Positions 22,860 to 35,390 are shown, numbered from the stretch's first letter. The stretch: 64,000 nt of DNA from Paguma larvata (GCA_030068075.1 CM057839.1:22733167-22797166); one strand, 5' to 3'. Notes: generated from the letters alone by a model not told the origin. Program-made: numbers and translations.

Positions 22860-25800
22860 GAAATCAGTATATACATATGTATACGTATGCCAAAACTCAT
22901 CAAACTGAACAATTTAGATCTTTGTACTTTATTTTAAGTAAATAATACAATTAATTTTTCATAAGGAAGTGAGAAAGAATGAATGGTAGAATAGTATGTA
23001 AGCTCATTAACATGATGTAACTTAATTCTTAGAAGATAACCAAGTTCTCAGGACAATAGATTCGGAAAATTTAAATTCCACTGAAAAAAGGGAAATTTAG
23101 AAAAAAAATGGATAACACTGAAAGTCAGTGAGAGGTGGAATATTATGATGGGACTAACTGGCAGCCAGGAGTCAAAGTCAGGCAGATTAGCATTTGTAAA
23201 CAGATCCTCTAAAGGTGAGGAAACTAAAGAAAAATGTGAATCAGAGAGACACAGTAACTTATGAATATTTCTATTCTTTCCCAGACATGGAATATAACGT
23301 ATTTAGATAACTGCCTGAGTGATACTTTGATGTCTTCATAAATTTTTTGTTTTCCTGCCCATTGGTATAATTCTATCTTCAGAATGAGTGAAGCATGCAT
23401 CAGTTCAGTGCATCTTGTTTTCTTAGACTTTAAGATCTGAAGGGCCTATACATAAAGTATTTGAACTATTATAAGAATCATCTTATTTTTTCAAACAACG
23501 GTATTGTATAAGACATTTATGAATAACAATTTATGTTCTTTCAAAATAATTAAAAAGCTGGTATGTGTTATTGGACTAGATTATTACACAGTATCAATGA
23601 ACTGTACAATTTTAAGTACAGAGTTGATTATTCTTTTTTGCTAATCTACCAAGTGGATGTTTTTCTTGTACTTTAATGAAAGCTTGAAAAAAATAATTAT
23701 CTCCATTGTTCTATGAAATCTGAGAAAAGAATGTTTTTTTAATGATCGTTTTATCCTAGAGTCTGCTGACAAATGACAAATAGTTGCCAAATAACAACAG
23801 AATAAAAAACTTGGGAAAAAAACTATTTGGAAATTGCTTTTTACAATGTCCTCCATCATAACTAAAGTATTTAGATTATCTGGATTCTAGATAAATAGAG
23901 CTCTTTCAAATCATGACAAGTCTTTCAAGTATGCTTCAGATTGGATCATAATATTCTAGATTTAGTGAAATTTCAAATACCCTGAACTCTAGAAACATGC
24001 CACATGTAAGAGGTATGTGCAATATAAGGCTTACTTTTTGACATTATCCTTCTATAAAAAAAATCAGGATATTATAAAATTACTGGAAATAAGATAATTA
24101 TTACAATCATTTTAATGAGTATTACATAATACTTGAATACATATTTTTATTCTATTCTCTATTGATTTCTTCATACTTAGAATAGAAAAAGAAGATTTTT
24201 AAAAATCTTTTCTTAGTAAAAATATAAAATAAAACAGAGCTTCCAACAACGTCTCTTATATTACTCTCAATATCTCAGATCCTGAAAATAATACTAAATT
24301 ATTCCAATGAATGTTTCAATGGAAATATTTCAGAATTACTACCTCTTAAAATGAAGATAGTCAGTAACGGATATAAAATGAGAAAAGGGAAATTGCCAGC
24401 TTTGAAGCACAGTTTCAGACAGCCTCACAGTGATTTCAGTCAGTAATTCTAGTGTCACTGTGAAAGAAAATGTCAGTCTTCTGCACAATAACAGAGGAGT
24501 GATATTATGGGCTTTTAAAAGACAGTAACAACTTCAGTATTTCAACTGAAGCATGTCTCTGAAACTCAAACTTAAAATGGAGGGTCATAGATACTATTGG
24601 GTACCTATAATGTTAAAAGACTTTTGTTATTTTACTTTTGAAGGCTCATTAGATACATATTTGCTTTTAGTTTGAGATTTATAAAGAAGGAATAATCTAC
24701 TTATTACTTTGCAGATAACTAGCAGGAAAAAAAGCAAATATTTTGTCACTGTACACACACTCATATATATACACACACATATATATATATATATTCCCTC
24801 GTTATTTTTAATACATAAATATAGCCTCATTGCTGCTCTTACTGAAAGTTGAAGAACAAAAGGAAAGACTAATAGATTGAAAGGGGAAGAAGGCTCCTGA
24901 AAACCTATTGTAATACTTTACATTTTTATTATTATGCCAGATTAAAAAAAAATGTTTAGCAATCCTTTGAGGTAACAACCATAATGGGGAATAAACCCAT
25001 CACTTTTATCTATGCAACGTATGACACATTATGGATATCCGAAATTGCTGGAAGTTATAAAAGGGAATATGTAACATAAAGCAATACCAAATTTTATTCA
25101 CACTTTAATTTTGCCTTCTACCTTTTTAATGATATCTATAACTTCCTCCTCTTTTTTCACAAGTTTTTCTGTACAGCCTAGCAAGAATGGCTCAAAGGCT
25201 TTTTGTTTTAGGGATTTGTAAAGCTGAACATGGAAAGATGTAAAGATTAAGAGCTAATTTTGCAACATTTAATATGATTTAGACAGAAAATTTTGAAGAC
25301 AACACTCTAATTCATCTAGAAATAACAGTGATGAGAAAAGTAAGGTAGTATATTTTGTGATCTAGATGCAATCAAACACATAACTGTAAATTATATACCT
25401 GAGGGGTTGCATTTATACAAGATGCATTTATAGAAGCATTATAAGATAAAGTGACTTCTATCGTTGGCGGCATCTAGCAGAAGGAGGTAAACAAACAAAA
25501 GGTAGTTTATGGAAATTTGAGTATCTTTTCTTCCAAAAAAATATAAATCAGTCTAATTGTATATTGATGGGTATTTCATCTCTATCCTACCTTATTCATT
25601 GAACAACTAGATGAATATATTTCAGAAAAATATATTATATTTTTTTGTTTTTGTAAAAGAACAAGAACAAGGAAGAAATTTCATTTAGAATTATTTTAAA
25701 ATATATTTTATAGAGAGTTTTCAGTTTACTTTTATGTGATTTTATAGATCTCTACTGATCCTAGTTTTAATCTCCACAGATTCAGCATAGTATTTTTCTT

Positions 25801-26420
25801 GTTAATGGTAAAATAAGGTCAATTAAGATAAAACAATCCATCCATGTCTCAGAGTTTGAGGTGAGCGTGTGTGCATGTTCGTATGAGCATACGAACACAC
25901 GTCATTGTGTACTTCTATATGTAGTTTTACAAAAATATGGCAACTTAATATAAACATTTTGGAAAATTTCCTCGTATATTTTAAAAATCTGCATTGTGAC
26001 TATTAAAACTTGTGTTACTTAGAACTAAAAAAATAAGATCGAAGATTTTTTATTACAAATATTTCTGTAAGGTCCTGGAGGGGATTATGCAGTACACGTG
26101 TGTGTCTGTGTGTATGCGTGTGTGCAGGTCGACACAAAAGTGTATAGAACTGGATGAATAGCATAGCAGAGAATTGTAGGACAGTAAGGTCCACAAAGAT
26201 TCACTGGAATCTGCTTATAGCGGATTAAGGATTTGGGTAAGTTTGGATAAGGATAAGTTTGAAGGAAAGTACCTAATCTTCAGAGTATTCTAATGAAATC
26301 TAATCATTTCCTCTTATGATCATCCTTATTCACGTCTGCTCTGAGAACTTTCGGAGACCTTATGATGCCACTTGATGATATCAATTTAAACTACAATTTT
26401 CCTCATAGAAATTTTAAATG
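22860..26420. repeat. AT-rich intergenic; (CA/TA)n at 24756-24794 and GT-rich patches at 25861-25905 and 26098-26125
   Basis: No gene or older repeat was recognised over 3.5 kb. Dinucleotide repeats occur as listed, and a 10-bp-arm hairpin is embedded in the first GT-rich patch (25876-25897). Confidence 0.5.
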
Positions 26421-26430
26421 TAAATACTAC

Positions 26431-26591
26431 TGGAGCGCGTGGATAGCTCAGTCACTTAAGCGACCAGCTCTTCATCTGGGCTCGGGTCATGCTCTCAGGG
26501 TTCATGAGTTTGAGCCCTGTGTCTCACCCTCTCTCTCCGCCCCTCCCCCTCTCAATTAATAAATATTTAATAATAAATAAATAAAATACCA
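26431..26591 (+). mobile_element. CanSINE with internal deletion
   Basis: Head 'GGAGCGCGTGGATAGCTCAG' is followed by 'TTCATGAGTTTGAGCCCTGT', then directly by the CT-rich stretch. The usual 'GCTGACAGCTCAGAGCCTGG' body, roughly 40-50 bases, is missing. A weak flanking match TAAATACTAC / TAAAACTAC may be the target-site duplication. Confidence 0.85.
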
Positions 26592-27139
26592 TTAAAACTA
26601 CATCCTAAATGGATGCCACCATACGTAAGTTCTTTAAGAGGTTTCAGGGTCTCTCCCTTATCCCTGGATCATTCTGAAAAGAAAATCAACTGTTCCCCCT
26701 TTCATGGTCTTAATTGTCTTTCCTGGTCATGATTGGACACACAGAATACTCTCTAATGCACTCACATGGTTACCTAAGAATACCACCTGCCCTCTCTTGC
26801 TGAGAAAAAATTTAATGTGTAAACTATGGCCAAATAATACTAGAACTTATTATTCATTCCTTATATTAGGTGTAGAGTTTCTTAGAAACAGATTTAGCTA
26901 CTAGTGACCTCCTTTAGAGAAGGATAAAGCATAAATAAGAATATTTAGGAGTAAAAAGGTAATAAATCCTCCCTTAAGACCATATATAGAAAGTTATATA
27001 CCACGCATCCTATTTCATTCAATTCATTTCATTCACTTCATCATTCACTAAATCATACTGTTATTCAACAAATGAGTATTAAGTACATATATGTGCAAAG
27101 AATCTAAGTTACTTAGAATGCTAAATGTTGTGTCTTGCA
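26592..27139. other. Intergenic, nothing recognised
   Basis: A 66-codon frame at 26704-26904 was considered, but nothing in it resembles a known protein. ATTCA-type short repeats occur around 27013-27050. Confidence 0.45.
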
Positions 27140-27424
27140 TAGTAAAGTCCTCTCCCATTTAAAAATGTTAAGATTATAAAATTATTGTGTGTGGATACAT
27201 TTCTAATTGGTTTTAAATTTATCATTTTAATTCATCTGAAATTCATTAGGAATATATTATGAGGCAGAATGTAACATTGTTGTCTTTTTTAATTTAGGGC
27301 TTTATTTTTATTTATTTTGTTTTTATTTTGGTTAAACTGATTAGACAGTTCTTCCAAACCATTATTTTTATGTAGCCTGTCATTTCACCATTGAAAAGAA
27401 ATGTGATCTTTATTCTACACTAAG

Positions 27425-27560
27425 ATGATGCAATGTCATGGTTAGGGGCTCAAATTTTGAAGCCAGATTTCTTAGGTTCAAATCTTGGTACTTATTTGCT
27501 AAGTCAGTTTGGTCAGGTTATTTAACCTCTCTGTGCTTCCATTTCCTCATTTTAAAAAAG
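27425..27560 (+). mobile_element. MIR SINE
   Basis: This is a clear sense MIR: 'GGTTAGGGGCTCAAATTTTG', 'AGCCAGATTTCTTAGGTTCA', 'GGTTATTTAACCTCTCTGTG', 'CTTCCATTTCCTCATTTTA'. It corresponds to the tRNA-related part plus core. Confidence 0.85.
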
Positions 27561-27988
27561 AGAGAGAAAGCAAAATAATTCTTGCAATTTAGAATTATTC
27601 AGAGAGAGAAATAGTTCCTGCAATTTAAAATCATTATATAATTTACTTAAAATACAAGATATAAAAAGAAAAAAATTGGCTATTTTTATTCATGGATTCA
27701 TGAGTCCATGAATATTCATGATTATCTTTTATGGGCTTTTGACTGTTGCTTTTATCTATTTGACATTCTTGTGTTCAAACGCGGAATTTATTTTTATATC
27801 AGTAGACATAGTCCTGCTTCTTTATTGTTGTTGTTGTTATTTTGCAAATTTATTTGCTATTTAACAGATTTCCACGCACAGTAAATCATCATTATTAACT
27901 CAACAAGTTCATACTCATGTGGAAATCATGTATAAATTTTGGACAGAACTGACATTTTTCAATATTGTTTTTAGAACATGATGTTTTA

Positions 27989-28185
27989 TGGGTGCCTGTG
28001 TGGCTTACTCGGTTAAGCCTCTGACTTTGACTTAGGTCATGGTTCACGAAGTTGAGCCCCGTGTTGGGCAGCATAGAGCCTGGAGCCTACTTCAGATTCT
28101 GTGTCTCCCTCTCTCTCTGCCCTTCCCCTGCTCACACTCTCTCTGTCATATTCTCTCTCAACAATAAATAAACATTAAAAAATAA
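27989..28185 (+). mobile_element. CanSINE
   Basis: Head 'GGGTGCCTGTGTGGCTTACT', short body ('GCATAGAGCCTGGAGCCTAC'), CT-rich stretch and AATAAA tail. A perfect 16-bp target-site duplication AGAACATGATGTTTTA is at 27973-27988 and 28186-28201, the longest exact one in the window together with that at 63.5 kb. Confidence 0.96.
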
Positions 28186-28601
28186 AGAACATGATGTTTT
28201 AAATTAATTCAGACATTGTTTTCTGGCCTTATAAAGTTTTGCTGGCTGATTTTTTAAAAAATATTGCACAATTACTTTTTTAAGTTTAGTGTTGGGTATT
28301 TGATCATTTTATTTTCATTTTGAATGAGATAATTCTCCAAATATTTTCTAGTCAACTATTACAGACATATTGGAAATCCAGTGTTTTTTCTTGTATCTGT
28401 TTTAAGCATGTTGCATCCTCTCTTCAGATACAGAGCTTTCCACATTAACATTGTAAATCTGTGTATAGAATAGTATTTCTTGGATTAGTTAGGGCTTCAT
28501 TTAGCATATCATTTCCTCCTGTTACCAGTACGATACCCACTTTTTCCAGCTTTCTTCAATTTAGCTATGCTTCCCATGTTTCCGTATTTGCATACTTACA
28601 A

Positions 28602-29883
28602 AGAGAAAAAAATAATTTCATGGTGGTGTTTTGTAATCATTCTAAACATAATGCACTGCTCACGTGCACAAATGTGTACGTGTGGCACATGACTCGGGCT
28701 CTCCTGGCACGCTCTGGAGAATTTGGAGTGAATAGACATGGTGTGGCAGACATTTCCTGAAGAAATGGTACTAATGAAATAAATGGATTTACACAATTTC
28801 AGAAGAAAGCACTAAATTACATAAACCCAAACCTGTGGAAACTGCGTATTTAAGGTTTATTAGCGAAATAAAATTAATTTTAAATTGGAATCTCATTCAT
28901 AATAATCAGAGATAAATTGCTCATCAACCTAGAACTTATAACTTCAACCATTTTATGAATTTTTTTCCTTTTAGATATTATAAGATTAATAAAGTGCTAA
29001 GAAACTATAATATTAGATTCTTTTAGAATCGCTGAAGGTCTAAAAATATAAAAATTGCAGCTTCTGGTAGATATAAAAAGTTAGAAATATAAAAACAATT
29101 AAATTCCTCATATTCACCACTTCTGCTTAATGTGTACATTCAGTTTTACACTCAGTGTATGTGCATATACTTGGTTTTAGTAGCTTTCTAAAGTGTGTAC
29201 AGCATTTATGAAAACTGAATTCATTTGAATCAAAAGTTTAAAGATATAAGAATATTTTGCTAAATAATTTTGTAATCAATGTACATGTATTTAGAAAGTT
29301 TTAGTACATTTAACCATATTTTTTATTTAATAAATTATGCACTTTAATACCTGGAAAGATTTGTTACTTTGCACTTAAATAAACATTAATCATTTGAAAA
29401 ACATAAGACTAATAAATTCAGCATTAAGAAAAAGCATGCTAGTAATGAGTGTTTTTCTTTTTATATTAGTTTTCTCTGTACAATAGCTTATCCATTGATA
29501 TCTTTTCAAAAGTATTTAATATTACTATTTTACAGCAGCTGTGGTGGCCCAAAAAGACCAGAAGTAATTTTCATATTGCGTTTCTTCTGACAAATACAAG
29601 CTGTAACTGAATGTCATTCCCTTTTTCCAATGTATTTTCTAGTTAGTGTACTTAATAGCAAAACCATGCTATAGAATTTACGATGATTAAAATCCACTAG
29701 ACTAATCTCCTTAAGATCAAATCTCATAATAGAGAGTCAGTGAATTGTGAACACATGCATGAAAGCAACTATTGCTTTTTTCTGCTTCACAGAAACTAGA
29801 AATTAATACTAAATTTTCTAATGCTCAAATATTTCTATGGTTTTAAATTAAATATAAGAAGAAATGTGTGCTAGCTTCAAACT
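28602..29883. other. AT-rich intergenic sequence, nothing recognised
   Basis: No gene or repeat family was recognised. The small frames at 28461-28760 (+) and 28596-28796 (-) overlap each other and the L1 end and show no features. Confidence 0.5.
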
Positions 29884-30375
29884 TTTCTTCTGCAGCTTCC
29901 TCACCTCTCAACCTTCACAGGAAGAGAGTCAGGGACTTACTTGCTCTGGAATTAGGCATTGGTTTTAGGGAAAGTTGCGGCTCGTTTGATCTTCTATCCA
30001 GATAACTAAAACTTTCTTCCTATCAGCAATAAGGTCATTCACTTTCATACTATCTGTGTGTTTACTGGAATAGCACTTTTAAACTCTTCAAAACCTTTTT
30101 CTTTGTATTCACAACTTGGCACTGCAAGATACTTTACAGTAGTAACATCGAAGATCATGGATCACAGATCACCACAACATGTGTAATAATAATTTTTAAA
30201 AGTTTCAAATATTGTAAGAATTAGCAAAATGTAATAAAGACCCAAAGTGAGCAAATGGTTTAGGGAAAACAGTGCAGATAAGCTTGCCGGACGCTGGGTT
30301 GCCACGAACCTTCAGTTTATAAAACATGCAACGTCTGTAAAGCGCAATAAAGGGAAACAATAAAATAAGGTACAT
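29884..30375 (-). mobile_element. Tigger1-like (pogo/Tc1-mariner) DNA transposon remnant, internally deleted
   Basis: Read on the minus strand, the right edge gives a decayed terminal region ('ACCTTATTTTATTG...TTTATTGCGCTTTACAG') followed by 'GTTCGTGGCAACCCAGCGTC', 'TGGTGATCTGTGATCCATGA' and, after a jump, transposase-region sequence whose + strand reads 'GTTTGATCTTCTATCCAGAT', 'TCAGCAATAAGGTCATTCAC', 'TATTCACAACTTGGCACTG'. This order fits Tigger1 with most of the transposase gene deleted. It cannot encode a transposase. Confidence 0.65.
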
Positions 30376-30384
30376 CTACACTGT

Positions 30385-30605
30385 ACTCACCTTTCTTGTA
30401 ATGATGTAAGATGATAAAATGCATACTCAAGGAGCTAGGTGAGGTGATGACGTAGGCACTGTGACCTAGCGTCAGGTAATGTACGTAGCGTCGGGTTACG
30501 TACAAAGGGCAGGAGGGTCGGGTTACGTAGAGTACAGTCGTGCAAATCTGCAGAAGGGTCGTCTGCTTCAGAAGGCGGTGGTCTGAAGGTAAATAAAACC
30601 ACACA
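30385..30605 (-). mobile_element. Second Tigger-like DNA transposon segment, CpG-rich
   Basis: On the minus strand 'CTTCAGACCACCGCCTTCTG', 'GTCACAGTGCCTACGTCATC', 'ATTTTATCATCTTACATCAT', 'CAAGAAAGGTGAGTACAGTG' follow the order of a Tigger2/MER2-type element. It abuts the Tigger1-like piece without a gap. It contains a 13-bp direct repeat GTCGGGTTACGTA (30490-30502 and 30517-30529). The 95-codon frame at 30317-30604 is transposon sequence. Confidence 0.5.
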
Positions 30606-30916
30606 TAAGGGGCAGCTACTGTATCTCTAGCAAGAACCTATATACATGCCGCTGTCGGAGGAAAGCTATTAAGGCATAAACAAGCTGAAAAAAAAAATAG
30701 TAATAATCAGAAGTTCAGCGTCTCCGACGCGGTAGACAGCTACCCAAGAGGCCAGAGACGAGTGCTGAGATGAATGTAGCATGTGAAATACAGCTCTGAC
30801 GGCCACAGATGTGCATTGTGGCAGAGTCCCATTCTGCTGAAGGTTACTGTTTTTATTATTCTAATTTGGAGGATTTAGAGGGGGTCAATTTAATGTGTAG
30901 GAATGTTTCCCTCTTA
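30606..30916. other. Intergenic, CpG-rich left part
   Basis: This may be the continuation of the Tigger-like segment. It contains several CpGs ('CAGCGTCTCCGACGCGGTAG' at about 30715). No gene was seen. Confidence 0.35.
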
Positions 30917-30931
30917 AAAAGGGTAGGACTG

Positions 30932-31118
30932 AGGACGCCGGATTGGCTCAGTCAGTTAAGCATCCCACTCTTGATTTTGGCTCAGGTCATGATCTCACTC
31001 ACGGTTCCTGAGTTTGAACTCCACATCAGTTTCTGTGCAATAACCTGGGACACTGCCTGGGATTCTCTTTTCCTCTCTCTCTCTCTCTGCCCTCCGCGCT
31101 CAAAATAAGTATTTTTTT
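30932..31118 (+). mobile_element. CanSINE
   Basis: Head 'GACGCCGGATTGGCTCAGTC', a divergent body ('CAGTTTCTGTGCAATAACC'), CT-rich stretch. The imperfect 15-bp target-site duplication AAAAGGGTAGGACTG / AAAAGTGTAGCACTG is at 30917-30931 and 31119-31133. Confidence 0.9.
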
Positions 31119-31133
31119 AAAAGTGTAGCACTG

Positions 31134-31569
31134 GATTAGATACCCTAAAAAAAGATTTTATCTTTAAATTTTGTACTTTTTTTTACCAGTGATAATTCTG
31201 TGAAATATTTTATTCAGTGGAACACGTGCGTATTAGGGAACAAAAAAATCTAAGAACACCAAATGTAGGGTATATCCAACCTAATGTATTAACATAGTGA
31301 TGTAAGTAGGAGCATGATTTTAATTATAACATGTGCTGTCTCACCGAGTGAGGCATTCTGAATGGCAGGAACATATGACTGGAAACTCAAAGCCCTCATT
31401 ATAATGTTTTTCTGATAAAGAGAGGGGCAAATAGATTACCCCATCCACTTTTTTTTTTTTTTTTTGCTTTTATATATGGACGCATCTATAGCTGTGCTAA
31501 CAGAAAATATTTTATAACAATAGTAAAAATCTAGTAAAGGTATCATGTCAGGCTCTCTACTATGACATC
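31134..31569. other. Intergenic; T-run at about 31449-31465
   Basis: Nothing was recognised apart from a poly(T) run. Confidence 0.5.
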
Positions 31570-31745
31570 TAGTTAGTCCATTTTTAAAATTAAATTCAAT
31601 TAAGCCATCAATAATTCAAGAGGTAGTTATCATATTATTCTTCTTTATTCATCAGAAAACAGAGGTAGAGTGATTAGTATTTCAAAGTTACATAAACGTG
31701 TCCTGAGGAGTCAAGATTCTGAACCTATTCCTGGCTCTTACCTAA
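31570..31745 (-). mobile_element. MIR SINE, antisense
   Basis: The + strand reads like a reversed MIR: 'TCATCAGAAAACAGAGGTAG' (from 'cagatgaggaaactgaggc'), 'TTCAAAGTTACATAAACGTG', 'CAAGATTCTGAACCTATTCC' (from 'caggattcgaacccaggtc'). Confidence 0.65.
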
Positions 31746-31949
31746 GACTTTATAGCTCCTCTGTTAACCATCTCATGATACTGCCTCGTATCTATGGAGA
31801 ACTAGGCGGGTGCGATGGAATTTATTCTGATGCCCATAACCTACTTCGTTCCCACGTGCCTGGACTCCCATGCCAGAACCACCTCAGTCTTGGGCAAACC
31901 TCAACAGTCATCCTGCAGGAGTTGTCTAATGTGGAAGTTAGTACAGTGC

Positions 31950-32190
31950 AAGTTTGAGACCAGACTGACCCGGACTTGCCTTCTAACTCTTCAAATGTTT
32001 ATTACCACATCATTTGGAAAATCACTTGTTTAAGCTTTAGTGTCCTCCTATAATATGATTGTAGAAATTCTATAGAACTTATACAGTTTTGACGAAGCCT
32101 TGATACATATATGTAAATTTTTATAGTGCTTATCATAGACTAAGTACGGGATGAGTTTGAGCTTTTATTAATATTATCATTATAAACATT
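31950..32190 (+). mobile_element. MIR SINE
   Basis: The sense order is 'GTTTGAGACCAGACTGACCC', 'AAATCACTTGTTTAAGCTTT', 'TAGTGTCCTCCTATAATATG', then 'TTTATAGTGCTTATCATAGA' and 'TTATTAATATTATCATTAT', matching MIR core to 3' end. A MIR in the opposite direction lies just upstream. Confidence 0.6.
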
Positions 32191-32949
32191 AAAAAAAAGG
32201 CCTGGGGATATTATGTTAAATATCCACCATGGACAGTTAGTGATAAAAACTGAGGAAATGTCTATGTAGGTTAATTCCTAAGTCAGTTTGAATTTAACTT
32301 AATGATAATACTTTTGAAATAATTTGTGACTATATCTAGATCTGCAAGTCTTTTAATGGTTTCATCCTTCCAGCCATATTTTCTCTTTGCCTATAATGTT
32401 TCAAAGGAAAAATTATTCCCTTTTAAATGAACTTAATTATAAAAATGCACATAAGCATTTTTTCTTCTAATCGGAGTTTCCATGTTTGAGGTCATTTGCG
32501 GGGAGGGGGATCAAACATCTCTTGTGAAGGCTGAAAGGTGTGCTTCCGATAGTGACAGAAGCTGTAGCTCCTGAATAGTCTCACACTGTTCTTGTGTGCA
32601 ACTCTTTCATGTCTTAGTCTGGCTGTAATGTTTGTGACTGGGGTTGCTTGAGACCAGGAATGATAGGATTTTTAGCCTCACATAGACCCCAAGTGTCCAT
32701 GGCACTTCTGTAACAACTGTAAATTCCTCCAAAGTTTATTGGAGGTTAATCCTTCTAACATTTATTTTATGTAACCTTCCCTCAATTTTCTTTGTATAAA
32801 TTATCCTATTAACTTCTAAGTTTTCTCTGTAGATGAAACAAGTTATATTCATTTATTGTTTTCCTAACAATTTGTATATAGCATATTGTATTATACATGC
32901 AATTCATGATTTTACAGTGACCTTACAGTTTCAATGACTCCATTTATTT
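32191..32949. other. Intergenic, unclassified
   Basis: The stretch at about 32470-32750 is less AT-rich and may be an old repeat, but no family was recognised. Confidence 0.4.
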
Positions 32950-32964
32950 AAAATAGTATTTCTG

Positions 32965-33160
32965 GGTGCCTGGGTGGCTCAGCCGGTTAAGCTTCTAACT
33001 CTTGGTTTCGGCTGAGGTCATGATCTCACCATTCACGGGTTCGAGCCTCACATAGGGCTCTGCACTGACAGCATGGAGCCTACTAGGGATTCTGTCTCCT
33101 TCTCTCTCTGCCCCTCTTCTGCTTGCTCTCTCTCTCTCTCAAAAATAAATAAAATAAAAT
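32965..33160 (+). mobile_element. CanSINE
   Basis: Head 'GGTGCCTGGGTGGCTCAGCC', 'GCTCTGCACTGACAGCATGG' body and a tail that has become (AAAAT)n. A perfect 15-bp target-site duplication AAAATAGTATTTCTG is at 32950-32964 and 33161-33175. Confidence 0.96.
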
Positions 33161-33457
33161 AAAATAGTATTTCTGAAACCCAGTTATCTATTAAGCAATT
33201 TTATCAATTGCCTGTACAAAAGATTAGTGTATGACCATTGGATTAATATTTTAAAATTAGATTTTTGAGGCAATTTATTATGAATTTGGTAAGCTTTTTA
33301 TATTATGCTTTATTTTGCTGTATTTTAATAACTTTAAATATAATGTTTCTTTTTCTCTCCCAGTTGCTAATCAATTTCTATCCTAGATAGGTATTTTCAT
33401 CACACTATCACATAAATATCAGAAAGTGGCTCATTATTTAATAATTGGTAAATGTTT

Positions 33458-33660
33458 TGGGGCTCATGGGTGGCTCAGTTGGTTAAGCATCTGACTTTGG
33501 CTCAGGTCACGATGGTTTGTGAGCCCTGCATCAGGTTCTGTGCTGACAGCTCAGAGCCTGGAGCCTGTTTCGGATTCTGTGTCTCCTTCTCTCTCTGCCC
33601 CTCCTCCACTCATGCTCTGTCTTTTTCTTTCTCGAAATAAATAAAAACATTAAATTTTTT
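33458..33660 (+). mobile_element. CanSINE
   Basis: Head 'GGGGCTCATGGGTGGCTCAG', 'GTGCTGACAGCTCAGAGCCT' body and AATAAA tail. The flanks ATTGGTAAATGTTT / ATTGATGAATATTT are an imperfect target-site duplication. The 62-codon sense frame over it is SINE sequence. Confidence 0.92.
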
Positions 33661-33680
33661 TAATTAATTGATGAATATTT

Positions 33681-35390
33681 AGCGATAGGTTTTATCTGGT
33701 GTATTTAATAAAGCCTTATTGGTCAAATCTCCTAGAATTAAAAATAATCACACTGTCAGTTATCTAGAAGAAAATGTATAGTAATTTATTAATTTGTGCT
33801 AGCTTTTACTTAATTAAAATACTATGTTACTTTCTAGTTTTTGTCATAATCATTTACATATCTCTGAAAACTTTTTTTTAAGATTCTCAATGCTGCCATC
33901 TCTTAGAGAAGTATCATTTGGGCAGTTAGCATTGATATTGATGCATGACTTTTAATTAGAATCTTTCAAAACCTATCATTTCAAATACTAATATTTTAAA
34001 ACATCAAAATAGAAAGCTTATCGTTTTTGCCAGATTTATTTTATTTAATAAAATTTAATTTAGTTCAGATTTAATTTATTTATGCCATGAAATTCCCATT
34101 AGTGATCTAAATTTTTATCCCGATAGATATATTTCTCTTTCAAAATTCTAAGATAAATATATTTTAGGATTTGTTTATTTTAGATAGACCATATTTAATA
34201 ACTGGGAACATCACTCCAGAATACTTGCAGTTGCCCGTAGCCTGTAAAGTACGCAAAGTTGATGGCATCTGGCCTAGTCCTAATTCTTGATCTGATACTA
34301 CAGAAAAATTGAGGCTGCTCTTTAACTCTTCAGAAGTCACAGAGCCACTTACTGAAGATTGCTTAAGTAATCTTAAATTGGTAAATTGATTTCACAGTCA
34401 AAAACTATTGTTGAATAGATATGTTTTGTGAATTAAATATGTGAACTATTTTAAAATATCTTTCTACCTCATATGGATTATTTCACTTAAGTAAGCTTAA
34501 GTTTACTTGGAATTCTATACAGTGTTCTCTTTAATCAAGTATAGAACCATCTATTCCTTGCTATGCCATGTCTATGGTAGCTTCTTTACAGCAGATGGCA
34601 GCACTTACAATAACATGACACTTTAACAATAAAATAAAACCCTAAAGGCTTATTTTCAAATTATTGAAAAGAGTTAAATAAAAAATACAAAGGTTTAATT
34701 ATTTGAGTATTGGTATTGTATCTGATGTACATGTAAATTTAACTATTAATCCCATAAAAATAACAGAAAACACATCCTACTGAAATATTTAAGATGAATT
34801 ATTTGGGACAAAATATATCAAATGTGGTATAAAAAATCTTCACTAATAAATCACATAACCAAACAAAATTCAGATATGCTCATCAGGTTTAGAATAATGT
34901 CTATAAAAAAATAACCTATTGCCTATTCGTTTAGTGGCTCAAAGGGACTATCAGTTGATATGAAAAAGTTTTGCTAAAACAATTTGGTTGTTGAATGGCA
35001 TCATAAAGTTACAACTCTTCAAATATTTTTTAAAAATTATTTATTCATTAATAAACATTAAGAACAATATTTTATAAATCTGTTTCGAATGGTTCCACCT
35101 AAATCGATTTTCGTATGAATGAAACTTGCCATATTAAGAACTCATATACATACTTTTTTGTATTTTATTCTTTTGAAAATAGGACTCTTTATACATATAC
35201 ATTTCCTCAAATTAGAATATCCCTACAGGGCAAACATTTAAATTTTTATACAAAATTTAATATTAATAATTAGATGTTTGAAGTAAACACCTTTGTTTTG
35301 GCCCATTTAGAAATATACCAAGTATCAAAAAAGGAAAGAAAAGAAAAAAATACAGAACAAAACAAAACATAAGAAACCAATACATGATTA
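33681..35390. other. AT-rich intergenic sequence, nothing recognised
   Basis: There is no open frame or repeat of note over 1.7 kb. An A-rich stretch precedes the next SINE (about 35330-35375). Confidence 0.5.

Larger units (their letters stand above)
27140..28600 (-). mobile_element. Old L1 ORF2 remnant, antisense, carrying a MIR and a CanSINE
   Basis: The + strand resembles reverse-complemented L1 ORF2: 'TTTTAATTCATCTGAAATTC', 'TTCACCATTGAAAAGAAATG', 'GGACAGAACTGACATTTTTC', then 'AAGTTTAGTGTTGGGTATTT' and 'CTTGTATCTGTTTTAAGCAT'. The match is interrupted by the MIR at 27425-27560 and the SINE at 27989-28185. A diverged tandem duplicate of about 40 bases lies at 27559-27638. The copy is long dead. 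Confidence 0.6.

Noticed and set aside
30317..30604. 95-codon antisense frame as a gene
   Set aside because: It lies across two Tigger-like transposon segments and does not match a transposase reading frame that I recognise.
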